Counted from the stretch's first letter, positions 45,397 through 54,805 are shown. The stretch: 64,000 nucleotides of DNA from Candidatus Methylomicrobium oryzae (GCF_016745425.1 NZ_JAERVK010000020.1:1-64000); one strand, 5' to 3'. Notes: generated by a model from the sequence alone, not told the origin. Made by a program: numbers and translations.

Positions 45397-46476
45397 CTAA
45401 TTTAAAATGGACGTGCCTTTGATCTGCGCATAGACGGACATGCCGATCTTCAGGCCCAGGCTGTGCTTCGATTTCAACGTGATGTGGGACAGCAGCGTGT
45501 GCGCGCCGACCTGCAGCCGCACCACGGTCTGCCCTTTCCGATCGTCCGCCAGACCGGTAACGGTCGCCGGCAGCACATTCAGAATGCTGGTCGCCTGCGG
45601 CGCTTCCAGAGCGAGGCTCACGTCGCGGGCGCAAATCTGTACCCTGACCGGCGTACCGGCCGACGCATCAATCGCGGTCGTGTAGAGTTCCGCGCCCATG
45701 CAAGCGATCCGGGTCAAATGATAGTCCGCTTCATGCCCGGCAATACGGCCTTCCCACACCATAACGGCCTTCCGGTCCTGCGCCAGCGGCAAATCGATCC
45801 GGCTCAGGGTTTCCGCAAGCGGTCCCGCCGCGGCGACGCGGCCTCCGTTCATCAGCACCAGATGATCGGCCAGTCTGGCGGCTTCCTGCCAGGCATGGGT
45901 CACATAGACCACCGGAATTTCCAAGGCCTGATGCAGCCGGGCCAGATAAGGCACGATTTCCTGCTTGCGCTGAAAGTCCAGCGAGGCCAAGGGCTCGTCC
46001 ATCAGCAAAATGTCGGGCTTCAGCACCAGGGCACGGGCGATCCCGACGCGCTGCTTCTCGCCGCCCGACAGGCGCTCCGGCATCCGGTCCAGCAAATGGC
46101 CGATGCCCAAGAGCTCGACGGTCTGCTCGAGGCCGGCCGCGGCGGGTTTCAAGCCGATCCGCTTCAACCCGAAACACAGGTTGCCGTACACACTCAGGTG
46201 CGGAAACAGGTTGGCGTCCTGGAACACATAACCCAGCGCGCGTTTGTGGGGCGGCAGAAAAAATCCCTGCGAACTGTCCTGCCACACCGTACCGTTGACT
46301 TCCAGATACCCCTGCGCCGGCCGTTCCAGGCCGGCGATGCAGCGCAGCAGCGTCGTCTTGCCGGAGCCCGACGGGCCGAACAGCACACTGATGCCCGTGC
46401 CCGGCAGGGCAAGGTCGGCATCCAGGTTAAAAGTGCCGTAGTCGAGCGCAAAGCGGGCGTTGATCGAGGATTTCAT
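45397..46476 (-). CDS. modC: molybdate ABC transporter ATPase ModC
   Basis: 359 residues from ATG 46476, which overlaps the modB stop by 4 nt. Walker [10 protein letters not shown] near 35, signature [15 protein letters not shown], Walker [14 protein letters not shown]-loop VTHAWQEA, and a C-terminal TOBE domain. Drives high-affinity molybdate import with ModAB. Confidence 0.97.
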   Translation of the reverse strand: MKSSINARFALDYGTFNLDADLALPGTGISVLFGPSGSGKTTLLRCIAGLERPAQGYLEVNGTVWQDSSQGFFLPPHKRALGYVFQDANLFPHLSVYGNLCFGLKRIGLKPAAAGLEQTVELLGIGHLLDRMPERLSGGEKQRVGIARALVLKPDILLMDEPLASLDFQRKQEIVPYLARLHQALEIPVVYVTHAWQEAARLADHLVLMNGGRVAAAGPLAETLSRIDLPLAQDRKAVMVWEGRIAGHEADYHLTRIACMGAELYTTAIDASAGTPVRVQICARDVSLALEAPQATSILNVLPATVTGLADDRKGQTVVRLQVGAHTLLSHITLKSKHSLGLKIGMSVYAQIKGTSILN

Positions 46477-47162
46477 TTGGCCGGCTGGACGGTCAGGCGG
46501 TGATTCAGGAAACCGTACATCACGATCAGCACCGCGAACGAAAAAGCCAGCAGACCGCCGGCCAGCCAATGGGCCTGACCGTATTCCAACGCCTCGACGT
46601 GGTTGTAGACCTGCACCGACACCACCCGGGTCTGCCCCGGAATGTTGCCGCCGATCATCAGCACCACGCCGAATTCGCCGACCGTATGGGCGAACCCCAG
46701 AATCGCGGCGGCCAAAAAGCCCGGTTTCGCCAGCGGCACCACAACGTGGAAAAACGTATCCCAGGGACCTGCGCGCAGCGTGGCAGCGGCTTCCAGCGGC
46801 GGCGGGCCGATCGCGGCAAAGGCCGTCTGCAAAGGCTGCACCACGAACGGCAGGGAATACAATACCGAGGCCACGACCAGTCCGTTGAACGTGAAAGCCA
46901 GCGTGCCCATGCCCAATCCCGTCGTCAGGCGGCCGATCGGACCGTTCGGCCCGATCAGCACCAAAAGATAGAAGCCGAGCACGGTCGGCGGCAGCACCAA
47001 AGGCAGCGCCACCAGCGCATTGCAGACGGCTTTCCAGCGAGATCCGGTTCGCGTCAGCCACCAGGCCAAAGGCGTGCCGAGCATCAGCAGCCATACGGTC
47101 GACAAGGCGGCGACCCGGAAAGTCAGCCACAAGGCGGCAAGATCATCATCGCCGAGCATCAC
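46473..47162 (-). CDS. modB: molybdate ABC transporter permease ModB
   Basis: 229 residues, about five transmembrane helices, with the ATPase-contacting EAA-type loop [24 protein letters not shown]. Inner-membrane channel for molybdate. It lies 7 bp after modA and overlaps modC by 4 nt. Confidence 0.97.
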   Translation of the reverse strand: MMLGDDDLAALWLTFRVAALSTVWLLMLGTPLAWWLTRTGSRWKAVCNALVALPLVLPPTVLGFYLLVLIGPNGPIGRLTTGLGMGTLAFTFNGLVVASVLYSLPFVVQPLQTAFAAIGPPPLEAAATLRAGPWDTFFHVVVPLAKPGFLAAAILGFAHTVGEFGVVLMIGGNIPGQTRVVSVQVYNHVEALEYGQAHWLAGGLLAFSFAVLIVMYGFLNHRLTVQPAK

Positions 47163-47169
47163 GGCTTCC

Positions 47170-47940
47170 TCAATCGGCCAGACTGTAACCGTACTTTTGG
47201 ATGATCGCCCGCGCTTCGGGGGACTTCAAAAACTGCATCAACGCCGCGGCGGCCGGATTTTCGGCGCCTTTATTCAACAATACCGCATCCTGGCGGATCG
47301 GCGCATGCAGCGTTTCGGGAACGGCCCAGCCCGACCCTTCGGCGATTTTGCCGTTCCCGATCACCTGCGACAACGCGATGAAGCCCAGTTCGGCATTACC
47401 GGTCGAGATGAATTGATGGGTTTGCGAAATGTTCTCGCCGAGCACGAACAGTGGCTGAAGTCTTTCGAAGAGTCCCTTGTTTTTCAACACCTCGACGGCG
47501 GCCTCGCCGTAAGGCGCCAGCTTGGGATCGGCCAGTGCCAGATGTTTGAAGCCGCCGCTTTCCAGGATACGCCCCTGATCGTCGACATAACCCGGTTTGG
47601 CCGACCACAGCACCAGCTTGCCGACCGCATAGGTAAAGCGGCTGCCTTCCACGGCCTGTCTGGACTTTTCCAGTTTCTCCGGTTTTTCCGCATCGGCGGA
47701 CAGGAACACTTCGAACGGCGCCCCGTTCTCGATCTGCGCAACGAACTTACCCGAAGAGCCGAACGACAGCTTGGCGCCGTGCCCGGTCGCCTTTTCGAAC
47801 GCTTCGGCGATTTCGGCCATCGGCTGGGTGAAATTGGAAGCGACCGCCGCGATCGTCGTGGCGGCAAGGGCCGGCGGGCAAACGCTGAGCGCGCAACATA
47901 GCGCGATCATCGAGAAGCGTGAGATGAAGGTAACGAACAT
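47170..47940 (-). CDS. modA: molybdate-binding periplasmic protein ModA
   Basis: 256 residues from ATG 47940, which has AGGAG 5 nt upstream; an ATG 24 nt earlier lacks a ribosome site. The signal peptide ends near CPPALA, and mature [40 protein letters not shown] is typical. Binds molybdate or tungstate and delivers it to ModBC. A tandem hairpin array lies just upstream. Confidence 0.96.
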   Translation of the reverse strand: MFVTFISRFSMIALCCALSVCPPALAATTIAAVASNFTQPMAEIAEAFEKATGHGAKLSFGSSGKFVAQIENGAPFEVFLSADAEKPEKLEKSRQAVEGSRFTYAVGKLVLWSAKPGYVDDQGRILESGGFKHLALADPKLAPYGEAAVEVLKNKGLFERLQPLFVLGENISQTHQFISTGNAELGFIALSQVIGNGKIAEGSGWAVPETLHAPIRQDAVLLNKGAENPAAAALMQFLKSPEARAIIQKYGYSLAD

Positions 47941-47964
47941 GGGAACTCCTAATGGATTCATCAA

Positions 47965-48210
47965 AAATAGCTTCCCTCTTTGAAAAAGGGGATTTCGCCA
48001 AAAACAATTTCCCCCTTTTGAAAAAGGGAGATTTCGTCAAAAACACCTTCTCCCCTTTGAAAAGGGGAACTTCGTCAAACACACCTCCCCTCTTTGAAAA
48101 AGAGGATTTCATTAAACACACCTCCCCCTTTGAAAAAGGGGGATCGAGGGGGATTTATTAAAAAATCTCCCCCGCCTCCCCCCCTTGAAAAAGAGGGGAG
48201 TGAATCATCC
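47965..48210. repeat. tandem array of family-A hairpins upstream of modA
   Basis: Six hairpins of the CCCCTTTGAAAAGGGG type. The first five repeat at 36-39 bp intervals (TTTG cores near 47982, 48020, 48059, 48096, 48132), joined by similar linkers (ATTTCGTCAAAAACACC). The last forms a normal full element with its inverse at about 48172-48200. It lies between the porin stop and modA, in the modA leader. Confidence 0.88.
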
Positions 48211-48288
48211 GCGTTTCGAAACACTCATCATTCGAGGAAATTATTTCCAACCAAATCCTAAGCATGATGAGCGGTTTATAACATCGCC

Positions 48289-49791
48289 TTAAAACCGGAG
48301 CAGGCTTTGCACATAAAAATAATCGGTGTCCCCGCTTTTCGGCGCATTCGGCGCGTCTTCGGCAAAGGTGCCTTTGAACAGATGGGTCCAGCCGGTTTCC
48401 AAATTCAGGCTGCTGTTCACATCCCAGCGCGTCGACAGCTCCAGCTGCTGGCCGACAAATCCGCCGGACTTGCCCGCCTGGTCGCGCAGTCCCGCCGCCG
48501 TCCAGCTATCCTTATTCTCCGCCAGCCAGAAGAAGCGGTGGCTGATGAAGGCTTGTACGGCGGGATGGGGGTTAAAGCTGATCCGGTAGCCCGGCGTATT
48601 GATGTTGCTGCGGGCGAAGGCCCCGTAAATGCCGGTCGGCCCGAAATCGAAGCGCCGCGCGCCGTACAAGGTATCGAACTGCTGGTCCTTTTTGTCTTTC
48701 GGATCGTGGTCGCCGCTCGCATAATCGTACTCGACCGCAAAGCGCGGCGTCCAAGGCATCTCGAAGGTGTAGCCCACGTCGAGATGCTGAAACCAGGCCG
48801 CATGGTCCAGATTTTCATTGGACGCCGTATTCGCCCGCACCGTCCCCCACTGGCCGATCGTTTCGGTTTGAAAGTCGAAATGCCCTTTTTCCGGTTTGAT
48901 ATAAAAACGCATGCCCGGCGTAAAATAGCGGCGGTTTCGGGTCGGATTGCGCTTGCGGTCGCCTTCGTCGAGGTGGTACAAGTACAGTTCGGCGTTGATT
49001 TTGGCGGGCAAATCGTAGACTTCCAGAAAGCCGCCGGAAAACCACGCTTGCTCTTCCGGCTCGTCGAAACTGTGGAAATTGTCCAGCAGTTGATCGGACT
49101 TGTTCGGATAGCGCCCGACCGGCTTGGTCACAAAGGCGTTGAACTGCCAGTGGTTGTAATCGAGGACTCTCAAGCGGAAACCGTCAAAACTGTTGATCGT
49201 ATTCCGGAACACGTTTCTGGCGACCAGGCGGCGGCTGCCGAAATTCAGGGTCTGCCGGCCTGCGATCGCCTCGACGCCCAGGCCGCTATAGGCCAGGTTC
49301 TGATCGGCCCAGGCGATATAGCCCTGGATGAAATCGGCCTCGTCGACATGGGTATTGTTGATCCCGGACCCCTTATCGGCCAGGAACTGGCGGGCGTCCA
49401 GAAATTCGCCGCCGATTCGCCATTGGCTAAGCCGCGCTTCCAGCCATAAATCATTTTGTAAAGGGACCTGCTGATCGCCGCCCTTGCAGCCGGCCCGGAA
49501 ACAGCCGTCCAACGTTTCATAGCGGGTGCGCTGTTCCAGAGACACCGACAGCCATTCGGGCAGACCCAAGGCATCGTGCAGGTTCCACACCGGTTTCTCG
49601 TATTTATACGAGCCCGTCAAGGCATCGGGCATCTGGCTCGAAAAAGGTGCAAATGGCGGTTTGGTGTAGCTTTTTTTTTCTGTCGCCGCATCGGCCGGTC
49701 CGGGATGGGAAATCATTGCGGCGGAAACGGCAACCGCTCCGATCGAGCGGGTAAAAGTGGAAGCGATATTCGATGGGTTTTGGGGATTCAT
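48289..49791 (-). CDS. alginate-export-family outer-membrane porin
   Basis: 500 residues with an N-terminal signal (SIGAVAVSAAMISHPGPADAA) and many alternating aromatic/polar strands; the protein ends in LLRF, as outer-membrane barrels do. It belongs to the AlgE/alginate_exp family by pattern (LSVSLEQRTRYETLDG; RQTLNFGSRRLVARNVFRN). Its position between modE and modABC, starting from a putative ModE site, suggests an outer-membrane molybdate channel rather than polysaccharide export (inference). Confidence 0.85.
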   Translation of the reverse strand: MNPQNPSNIASTFTRSIGAVAVSAAMISHPGPADAATEKKSYTKPPFAPFSSQMPDALTGSYKYEKPVWNLHDALGLPEWLSVSLEQRTRYETLDGCFRAGCKGGDQQVPLQNDLWLEARLSQWRIGGEFLDARQFLADKGSGINNTHVDEADFIQGYIAWADQNLAYSGLGVEAIAGRQTLNFGSRRLVARNVFRNTINSFDGFRLRVLDYNHWQFNAFVTKPVGRYPNKSDQLLDNFHSFDEPEEQAWFSGGFLEVYDLPAKINAELYLYHLDEGDRKRNPTRNRRYFTPGMRFYIKPEKGHFDFQTETIGQWGTVRANTASNENLDHAAWFQHLDVGYTFEMPWTPRFAVEYDYASGDHDPKDKKDQQFDTLYGARRFDFGPTGIYGAFARSNINTPGYRISFNPHPAVQAFISHRFFWLAENKDSWTAAGLRDQAGKSGGFVGQQLELSTRWDVNSSLNLETGWTHLFKGTFAEDAPNAPKSGDTDYFYVQSLLRF

Positions 49792-49897
49792 AATAGCGGT
49801 CTGCCTTTCGTTAACGTCAAACGCCGTTCGTGTGGTAGTCGATTTCAGAAAAGGGTTTTCCCAAACAATTACCGGTTGAGATGGTGTTAGTATATAC

Positions 49898-49921
49898 CGC
49901 TATGTAGTAAAGTAAATAACG
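49898..49921. promoter_or_regulatory. candidate ModE operator
   Basis: CGCTATGTA-N6-TAAATAACG; the half-sites pair at 7 of 9 positions and resemble the ModE consensus of CGTTATAT-type half-sites. It lies between the divergent porin and modE starts, so it could control both. Confidence 0.7.
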
Positions 49922-49981
49922 TTATTTGCGACAGACCGTTTTTGGATAAGAAACATTAAAACTATTTTTCAAGGAAGCGAC

Positions 49982-50791
49982 ATGAATCCGAACGACAAAG
50001 CGTCCTCCCGTTGGATAGAAGGCGAATTACGGCTGGCGGGTATGTTGGACGCCCGCATGATCGAACTGTTGAAGGCGATAGACCGCAGCGGATCGATCAA
50101 TCAGGCGGCCAAGCAAATGGGATTGAGCTACAAGGGCGCCTGGCAGATGCTGGAACGGGCCAACAACGGCGCGCCGCAGACCCTGTTGACCACCGCCATC
50201 GGCGGCAGCAAAGGGGGAGGCACCGCATTGACGGCCTCGGGTAAAGCGTTATTGGCCTTGTTCACCCGACTGGAACAGAAGCACAGGGAATTTATCGCCG
50301 AACTGAACCGGAGCCTGGCCGAAGACCCCGATACCATACTCCTTCTCCAGCGCCTGGAGGTCAAAACCAGCACCCGCAACCAGTTGTTCGGCCAGGTCAC
50401 CGCAATCGGCAGGGATGGCGCGGATGCCCGAATTACCGTGCGCCTGAAAGGCGGGGAAGAGGTGGTTTCATCTTTCAGCACCGCTTCGCTTGACGCGCTG
50501 GCGATCGGCATCGGCGCCGATGCGGTGCTGATGATCAACAGCGCCGACATCATGCTGTTGACCGATCCCGCCCTGGAACGGATTTCGGCCCGGAACCGCC
50601 TGTTCGGGAAAGTGATGCGGATCCAGCACGATATCGTGGATTCGGAAGTGATCGTCCTCTTGCCGAGCGGCGAAATCCTGGCCGCGATGATTACCCAGCA
50701 AAGCCTGCGCAAACTGGCGCTGATGCCCGGCATGCCGGTCTGGGCGGTCTTCAAGGCCCACGCGCCGATCCTGGGCGTCAGGCCCTCGTAA
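49982..50791 (+). CDS. modE: molybdate-responsive regulator ModE
   Basis: 269 residues. An N-terminal winged HTH (ARMIELLKAIDRSGSINQAAKQMGLSYKGAWQMLERAN) is followed by two Mop domains (TSTRNQLFGQVTAIGRDG; ISARNRLFGKVMRIQHD) that bind molybdate. Mo-loaded ModE represses modABC-type transport genes. It is divergent from the porin-mod operon with a candidate operator between them. The upstream AAGGAAG is a fair ribosome site. Confidence 0.96.
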   Translation: MNPNDKASSRWIEGELRLAGMLDARMIELLKAIDRSGSINQAAKQMGLSYKGAWQMLERANNGAPQTLLTTAIGGSKGGGTALTASGKALLALFTRLEQKHREFIAELNRSLAEDPDTILLLQRLEVKTSTRNQLFGQVTAIGRDGADARITVRLKGGEEVVSSFSTASLDALAIGIGADAVLMINSADIMLLTDPALERISARNRLFGKVMRIQHDIVDSEVIVLLPSGEILAAMITQQSLRKLALMPGMPVWAVFKAHAPILGVRPS

Positions 50792-50857
50792 CGGCCCGCG
50801 CGCTTGCGGGGCGAATTGCACCGCGGTTTTCCGGGGCCGGGCCCGGAATTTCGCAGC

Positions 50858-51286
50858 TTATTCCAACAGGACGACATCCGGTTTCGCGATAAACCGGAGC
50901 AGGCGCCTTTGTGCGCAGTGTACGGCCCGAAAGGCCAAAAGCAGCCCGGCCAAGGCGATTTCGGGCAGCCAGGCCTCGGCGGCTTCGGCAGGCAGCAGCG
51001 CCTTCGCCAGCCCGATACCCGCGAACATCAACAACAGCGGCAGCAGGTAAAGAAGCGCCGAACCGGCCAACAGATGCGCATCGTCGATCGTAACCCGCAC
51101 CCGGTCGCCGGCTTGTAAATCGAGGGAAGTCACGACCTCCAGCTCACGGCCCGGCAACAGCCTGCCGAGCGTTGCCGTGCCGCAGGAAGCCTGCTGCACG
51201 CAGCCGCCGCAGGCGCCGTTTTGCCGGCGCCTGAGCCAGGCCCGGCCGCCTTCGGCGCGGGCCACGACCGCGATATCCTCAATCAT
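50858..51286 (-). CDS. rseC: RseC/MucC-family membrane protein
   Basis: 142 residues from ATG 51286 (AAAGGTGG upstream; a TTG 18 nt earlier overlaps nifF). Cysteines in CGGCVQQASCGTA near 27-36, then two transmembrane helices (about 72-95 and 105-125). This is the RseC/SoxR-reducing family, otherwise associated with Rnf-type electron transport. It starts 8 bp after the nifF stop, so it is probably co-expressed and may act in membrane electron flow to flavodoxin. Confidence 0.88.
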   Translation of the reverse strand: MIEDIAVVARAEGGRAWLRRRQNGACGGCVQQASCGTATLGRLLPGRELEVVTSLDLQAGDRVRVTIDDAHLLAGSALLYLLPLLLMFAGIGLAKALLPAEAAEAWLPEIALAGLLLAFRAVHCAQRRLLRFIAKPDVVLLE

Positions 51287-51294
51287 CGCCACCT

Positions 51295-51828
51295 TTACTG
51301 CCAACTCGACCGGATTGCCGCCAACCAGGCGGCCAGGCGGCCTTCGCTCAATTCCTTTTGATTATCCTCGTCCAGCGCCAGGCCGACGAATTGGTCGCCC
51401 AAGAGTGCCTTGGAACGCTCGAAATCGTAGCCTTCGATGCCGGTAAAACCGACGAAAGCCGCGCCGCAATCACTGAAGGCGTCGTACAGCATGCCCATTG
51501 CGTCGACGAAATGGCCGGGATAGCCGGCCTGGTCGCCGAGCCCATACAACGCGACCGTTTTGCCGGAAAAATCGGCGCCGGCAAGAGCCGGCAGAAACTC
51601 CTCCCAGCTTTCCGCCGTCGCCCCGCTCGACAGACCCGGCAGTTCGCCTTCCCCGTAAGTCGGGGTGCCGAGAATCAGCACGTCGTACGCCAGCAAATCG
51701 TCGACGGTCGCTTTGTTGATGTTGACCGGCTTTGCCGCGATTTCTTCGCCGATCTGCTTTGCGATCGATTTGGCGACTTTGCGGGTATTGCCGGTGTCGG
51801 TGCCGAAAAAAATGCCTATTTTGGTCAT
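51295..51828 (-). CDS. nifF: nitrogenase flavodoxin NifF
   Basis: 177 residues from ATG 51828, which follows GGAGAAAGG; the frame is open upstream through repeats and that part is rejected. FMN phosphate loop GTDTGNTRKVAK at the N-terminus, GTPTYGEGELPG near 57, and YGLGDQAGYPGHFVDAMG near 95 are those of long-chain nif flavodoxins. Donates electrons to NifH. Confidence 0.95.
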   Translation of the reverse strand: MTKIGIFFGTDTGNTRKVAKSIAKQIGEEIAAKPVNINKATVDDLLAYDVLILGTPTYGEGELPGLSSGATAESWEEFLPALAGADFSGKTVALYGLGDQAGYPGHFVDAMGMLYDAFSDCGAAFVGFTGIEGYDFERSKALLGDQFVGLALDEDNQKELSEGRLAAWLAAIRSSWQ

Positions 51829-51857
51829 GGTCCTTTCTCCTTGTGTCAATGTGCATT

Positions 51858-52075
51858 TAGTCCCCCTCTTTGAAAAAGACGACTGCAAGGATGCAGAAGG
51901 TAGGCAATGCAGGAGCAATTGCCGACGACTGCACGGATGCAGGAGGTAGGGCAATGCAGGAGCAATTGCCGAGGGGTTAGGGGAGATTTTTAAATAAATC
52001 CCCCTCGGTCCCCCTTTTTCAAAGGGGGAGGTGAATCCTTAATTCCCCCTTTTTCAAAAGGGGAGGTGGACACTT
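51858..52075. repeat. family-A element interrupted by two family-C units
   Basis: TCCCCCTCTTTGAAAAAG (to 51879) is followed by two roughly 47-bp hairpin units (about 51880-51970). Then AGGGGTTAGGGGAG resumes the family-A element, which continues to the inverse CCCCTTTTTCAAAGGGGGAGGTGAA and a further partial copy. Removing the insert restores family A. Confidence 0.8.
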
Positions 52076-52084
52076 ACGCGTCAA

Positions 52085-52699
52085 TTAAATCTGAATCTGC
52101 AGCAGGCCCGCGGCGGCGGCCGGCTTTTGCGCCTGCCATTGGGCCGGCGTATAGGTTTTCAAAATCACCGCATGCAGCCGGCCGGACACGATCGCCTCGT
52201 TCAACGCGGCCATCACGCCCTGGTGCTGTTTGATCATCGCCAACCCTTCGAACCGGTCGCTGACGACCGTGATGCTCAGGTCGCAGCCCTGCCCTTCGAT
52301 ATGAATTCCGGCGCCCGGGTAAGCGCTCGTGATCAGGGCCTCTACTTCGGACGGCTTGATGGTCTGACCGTTTTCGGACGCCGCCGGCCCGCCCGCCGCC
52401 TTCAGCAAGGGCACCAGGCTGCCGTCGCGGTCCATCGCCTCGACGATATCCGCGCCGCCGATCAGCTCGCCGTTTACGAACAACTGCGGAAACGTCGGCC
52501 ATTTCGAAACCGACGGCAGCTTCTCGCGGATGAACGGCGCCTTCAGCACGTCGACGTAGGCGTAAGGAATTCCGATACGGTTCAGTATGTCGGCGGCCTT
52601 CCCCGAAAAGCCGCATTCCGGTGCGGTCGGCACGCCCTTCATGTACAGAATGATTGGATTTTCGGCGAGCTGCTTGAGGATTTTGTCTTTGGTGGTCAT
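52085..52699 (-). CDS. monothiol glutaredoxin-BolA fusion
   Basis: 204 residues from ATG 52699. Residues 1-108 are a Grx4-type monothiol glutaredoxin with active-site CGFS (Cys29) and SKWPTFPQLFVNGELIGGADI. From about 115 a BolA domain follows (SEVEALITSAYPGAGIHIEG...RFEGLAMIKQHQGVMAALNEAIVSGRLHAV) with its conserved His. Grx and BolA normally form a [2Fe-2S]-bridged heterodimer; here both are one chain. The nif setting points to Fe-S delivery for nitrogenase. The ribosome site is weak. Confidence 0.93.
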   Translation of the reverse strand: MTTKDKILKQLAENPIILYMKGVPTAPECGFSGKAADILNRIGIPYAYVDVLKAPFIREKLPSVSKWPTFPQLFVNGELIGGADIVEAMDRDGSLVPLLKAAGGPAASENGQTIKPSEVEALITSAYPGAGIHIEGQGCDLSITVVSDRFEGLAMIKQHQGVMAALNEAIVSGRLHAVILKTYTPAQWQAQKPAAAAGLLQIQI

Positions 52700-52772
52700 G
52701 TTCAATCGGTCTCTGTTTAATAATGCATTTTTCCAATGCAAAGGCGGCCATAAAAGTGGGGTGGGTAAGACC

Positions 52773-52964
52773 CGTAGGATGTGCCGACGCCAGAAGGCGC
52801 ATCAATCGCGACCGATGCGCCTCACTTTGTTCGGCACATCCTACGCAGCTTTTCATCTGCCGGGGTGTGGGAAACAGACCCACGGCTATTAACTTAGTAT
52901 CTGGCCGATATTAACTTGCCGGTACGGGTAGTAGACCTGCCGGGTTTTTAAAACCTGGCAGGTC
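52773..52964. repeat. family-B element and a hairpin upstream of grx-bolA
   Basis: CGTAGGATGTGCCGACG...GGCACATCCTACG at 52773-52845 is a large inverted repeat. At 52934-52964 GACCTGCC...GGCAGGTC forms a second hairpin with an inner CGGGTTTT/AAAACCTG pairing. The 379-bp gap 52700-53078 holds no gene. Confidence 0.75.
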
Positions 52965-53078
52965 TTGGGCCGGGAAGTGATTTGGAGCCAACTCCTTAAC
53001 GGTCATAAAAACAGCAATGCTTGAATTAAAGTGGATGCGCTTCGCTTATCTATCCTGCATTTATAACGACCTTCCGTC

Positions 53079-54374
53079 TCATCCGGCTGAAGAGCGTTGC
53101 AGGTCGGCGATATCCCGTTCCTCCCGCTCGATCAGCTGAATCCCGCTTTCGCCGCGGATCACCTCGGCGGTCACGATGCAGCGCGCCACCGACTCCCTGG
53201 ACGGCAGGTCGAACATGGTTTTTCGGAGCACCTGCTCCATGATCGCGCGCAAACCGCGGGCGCCGGTGTTGCGGGCAATCGCCTGCTCGGCGATCTCGAC
53301 CAGCGCGTCCTGGGTAAACTCCAACTCGACCTCGTCGAACGCGAACAATTGCCGATACTGTTTAACCAGCGCGTTTTTCGGCTCGGTCAGCACCTGGATC
53401 AGCGCATCGACGTCGAGCGGTTCGAGCGGCGCCAGCACCGGAAAGCGGCCGATGAACTCGGGAATCAGGCCGAAGCGTTTCAGATCGTCCGGCTGGGTCG
53501 CGTTCAGCAGGGCTTCGAGCGAGGGCTTCTGCTTCGCATCCTGCACTTCGGCATGGAAACCGATCTCGGTTTTCCGTGGCATCAGGCGCTTCTCGACATG
53601 CTTTTCGAGCCCCGGAAACGCGCCGCCGGCGATGAACAGGATATTCCGCGTGTCGACCGTCACCGCGTCATTGCTGCCGTCCTTGCGGCGCCCTTTGGCC
53701 GGCACTTTGACTTGCGAGCCTTCGACCAGCCTGAGTAGCGCCTGCTGCACGCCCTCCCCCGACACGTCGCGGGTACCGAAAGCTTGCTCCGGGCTGCGTG
53801 CGATCTTATCCGCTTCGTCGAGATAGACGATGCCCCATTCGGCCTTGCCGACATTGCCGTCGGCAACGTCCAGAAGGCGCACCAGGATGTTTTCGACGTC
53901 GTCGCCGACATAGCCGGCCTGGGTTAGCGTGGTCGCATCGGCAACCGCGAACGGAACCCCGACGATCTTCGCCAGCGTGCTGGCCAGCAGCGTTTTGCCG
54001 GTACCGGAAGGCCCGATCAGCAGGATGTTCGATTTGCCGATTTCGACCTCCTCTTCCGCAGGGTCGAGGCTGCCCGACTTCAGGCTCTCATGCTTCAGGC
54101 GCTTGTAGTGGTTATAAACCGCGACCGCCAGAATCTCTTTCGCCAAATCCTGCCCGATCACGTACTGGTCGAGCAGCGCCTTGATCTCGGCCGGTTTCGG
54201 CAGCGGCCCCTGCATCTCGTTCAACTCCTTCTTCCTGCCCCAGCTCGAAACCACTTGGCTGGCCAGCAGCACGCAGGCTTCGCAGATGAAGCCCTCGGTG
54301 CCGGCGATCATCGGCACCGAAGCCGACGCTTCGACGCCGCAGAAGGAACAGTGTTTGGATTCCTTGGTCATCAT
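53079..54374 (-). CDS. clpX: nif-linked ClpX unfoldase (ClpX2 type)
   Basis: 431 residues. N-terminal zinc domain CSFC...CEAC, Walker A GPSGTGKT, pore loop AGYVGDD, Walker B IVYLDEADK and the IGF tripeptide (KTEIGFHAE) used to dock ClpP. A. vinelandii has a second ClpX in its nif cluster that controls NifB and NifEN levels; the same position here, after nifM, supports that role. The C-terminus is divergent from housekeeping ClpX. Confidence 0.93.
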   Translation of the reverse strand: MMTKESKHCSFCGVEASASVPMIAGTEGFICEACVLLASQVVSSWGRKKELNEMQGPLPKPAEIKALLDQYVIGQDLAKEILAVAVYNHYKRLKHESLKSGSLDPAEEEVEIGKSNILLIGPSGTGKTLLASTLAKIVGVPFAVADATTLTQAGYVGDDVENILVRLLDVADGNVGKAEWGIVYLDEADKIARSPEQAFGTRDVSGEGVQQALLRLVEGSQVKVPAKGRRKDGSNDAVTVDTRNILFIAGGAFPGLEKHVEKRLMPRKTEIGFHAEVQDAKQKPSLEALLNATQPDDLKRFGLIPEFIGRFPVLAPLEPLDVDALIQVLTEPKNALVKQYRQLFAFDEVELEFTQDALVEIAEQAIARNTGARGLRAIMEQVLRKTMFDLPSRESVARCIVTAEVIRGESGIQLIEREERDIADLQRSSAG

Positions 54375-54507
54375 TTCATCCCGTCTTCAACGTTAAGTCG
54401 TAGGGTACGCTGCGCGTACCTTTTTAAAAAATCAACAGCGACCATCGAACGGCACGCGGAAAGCATCGCAGCACATTCAAAACAAGCAATTGCGCACCTA
54501 CCCCCTA

Positions 54508-54517
54508 CCTATCGACC
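54508..54517. repeat. 10-bp direct repeat CCTATCGACC, left of MITE
   Basis: Identical to 54806-54815. The pair flanks the inverted-repeat element exactly, as a target-site duplication would. Confidence 0.8.
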
Positions 54518-54805
54518 CAATGCCGTTAAGTTAAGGCGTCATACCGGCAAGGATTGCCGGTATCCAGGACACAGGGATGTGTTCTGTCGTTGCCATCCCT
54601 GGCTTCCGGATTCGGCAACTGCTCCTTGCGTTGCCCGCGATCGCTTGTTCCCGACGTGATCTACCTTCCCCATCCATGGAGGCGTCGATCGCTTGTTCCC
54701 GACGCGATCTACCTCGCCCTTCCTTCGGCTCGTACCTCCTGTGTCCCTACAGTCATCCGGCAATCCCTGCCGGAACGACGAGTTTCTCCTAACTTAACGG
54801 CATTG
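54518..54805. mobile_element. 288-bp MITE-like element at the 3' end of nifM
   Basis: Terminal inverted repeats CAATGCCGTTAAGTTA (16 bp). Inside are CCGGCAA...TTGCCGG hairpins near both ends and family-C modular hairpins in the middle (54612-54755). No coding sequence. A shorter relative is at 45130-45271. The 54375-54517 stretch beside it holds a family-B fragment (GTAGGGTACGC) and no gene. Confidence 0.85.

Noticed and set aside
47747-48161. Open frames on both strands across the tandem hairpins with repeated peptides
   Set aside because: They arise because the repeat has few stops in several frames; one overlaps modA on the same strand and neither has a ribosome site.
47965-48210. Regularly spaced repeats resembling a CRISPR array
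   Set aside because: Units are themselves palindromic, the intervening sequences are similar to each other rather than unique spacers, and no cas genes are present.
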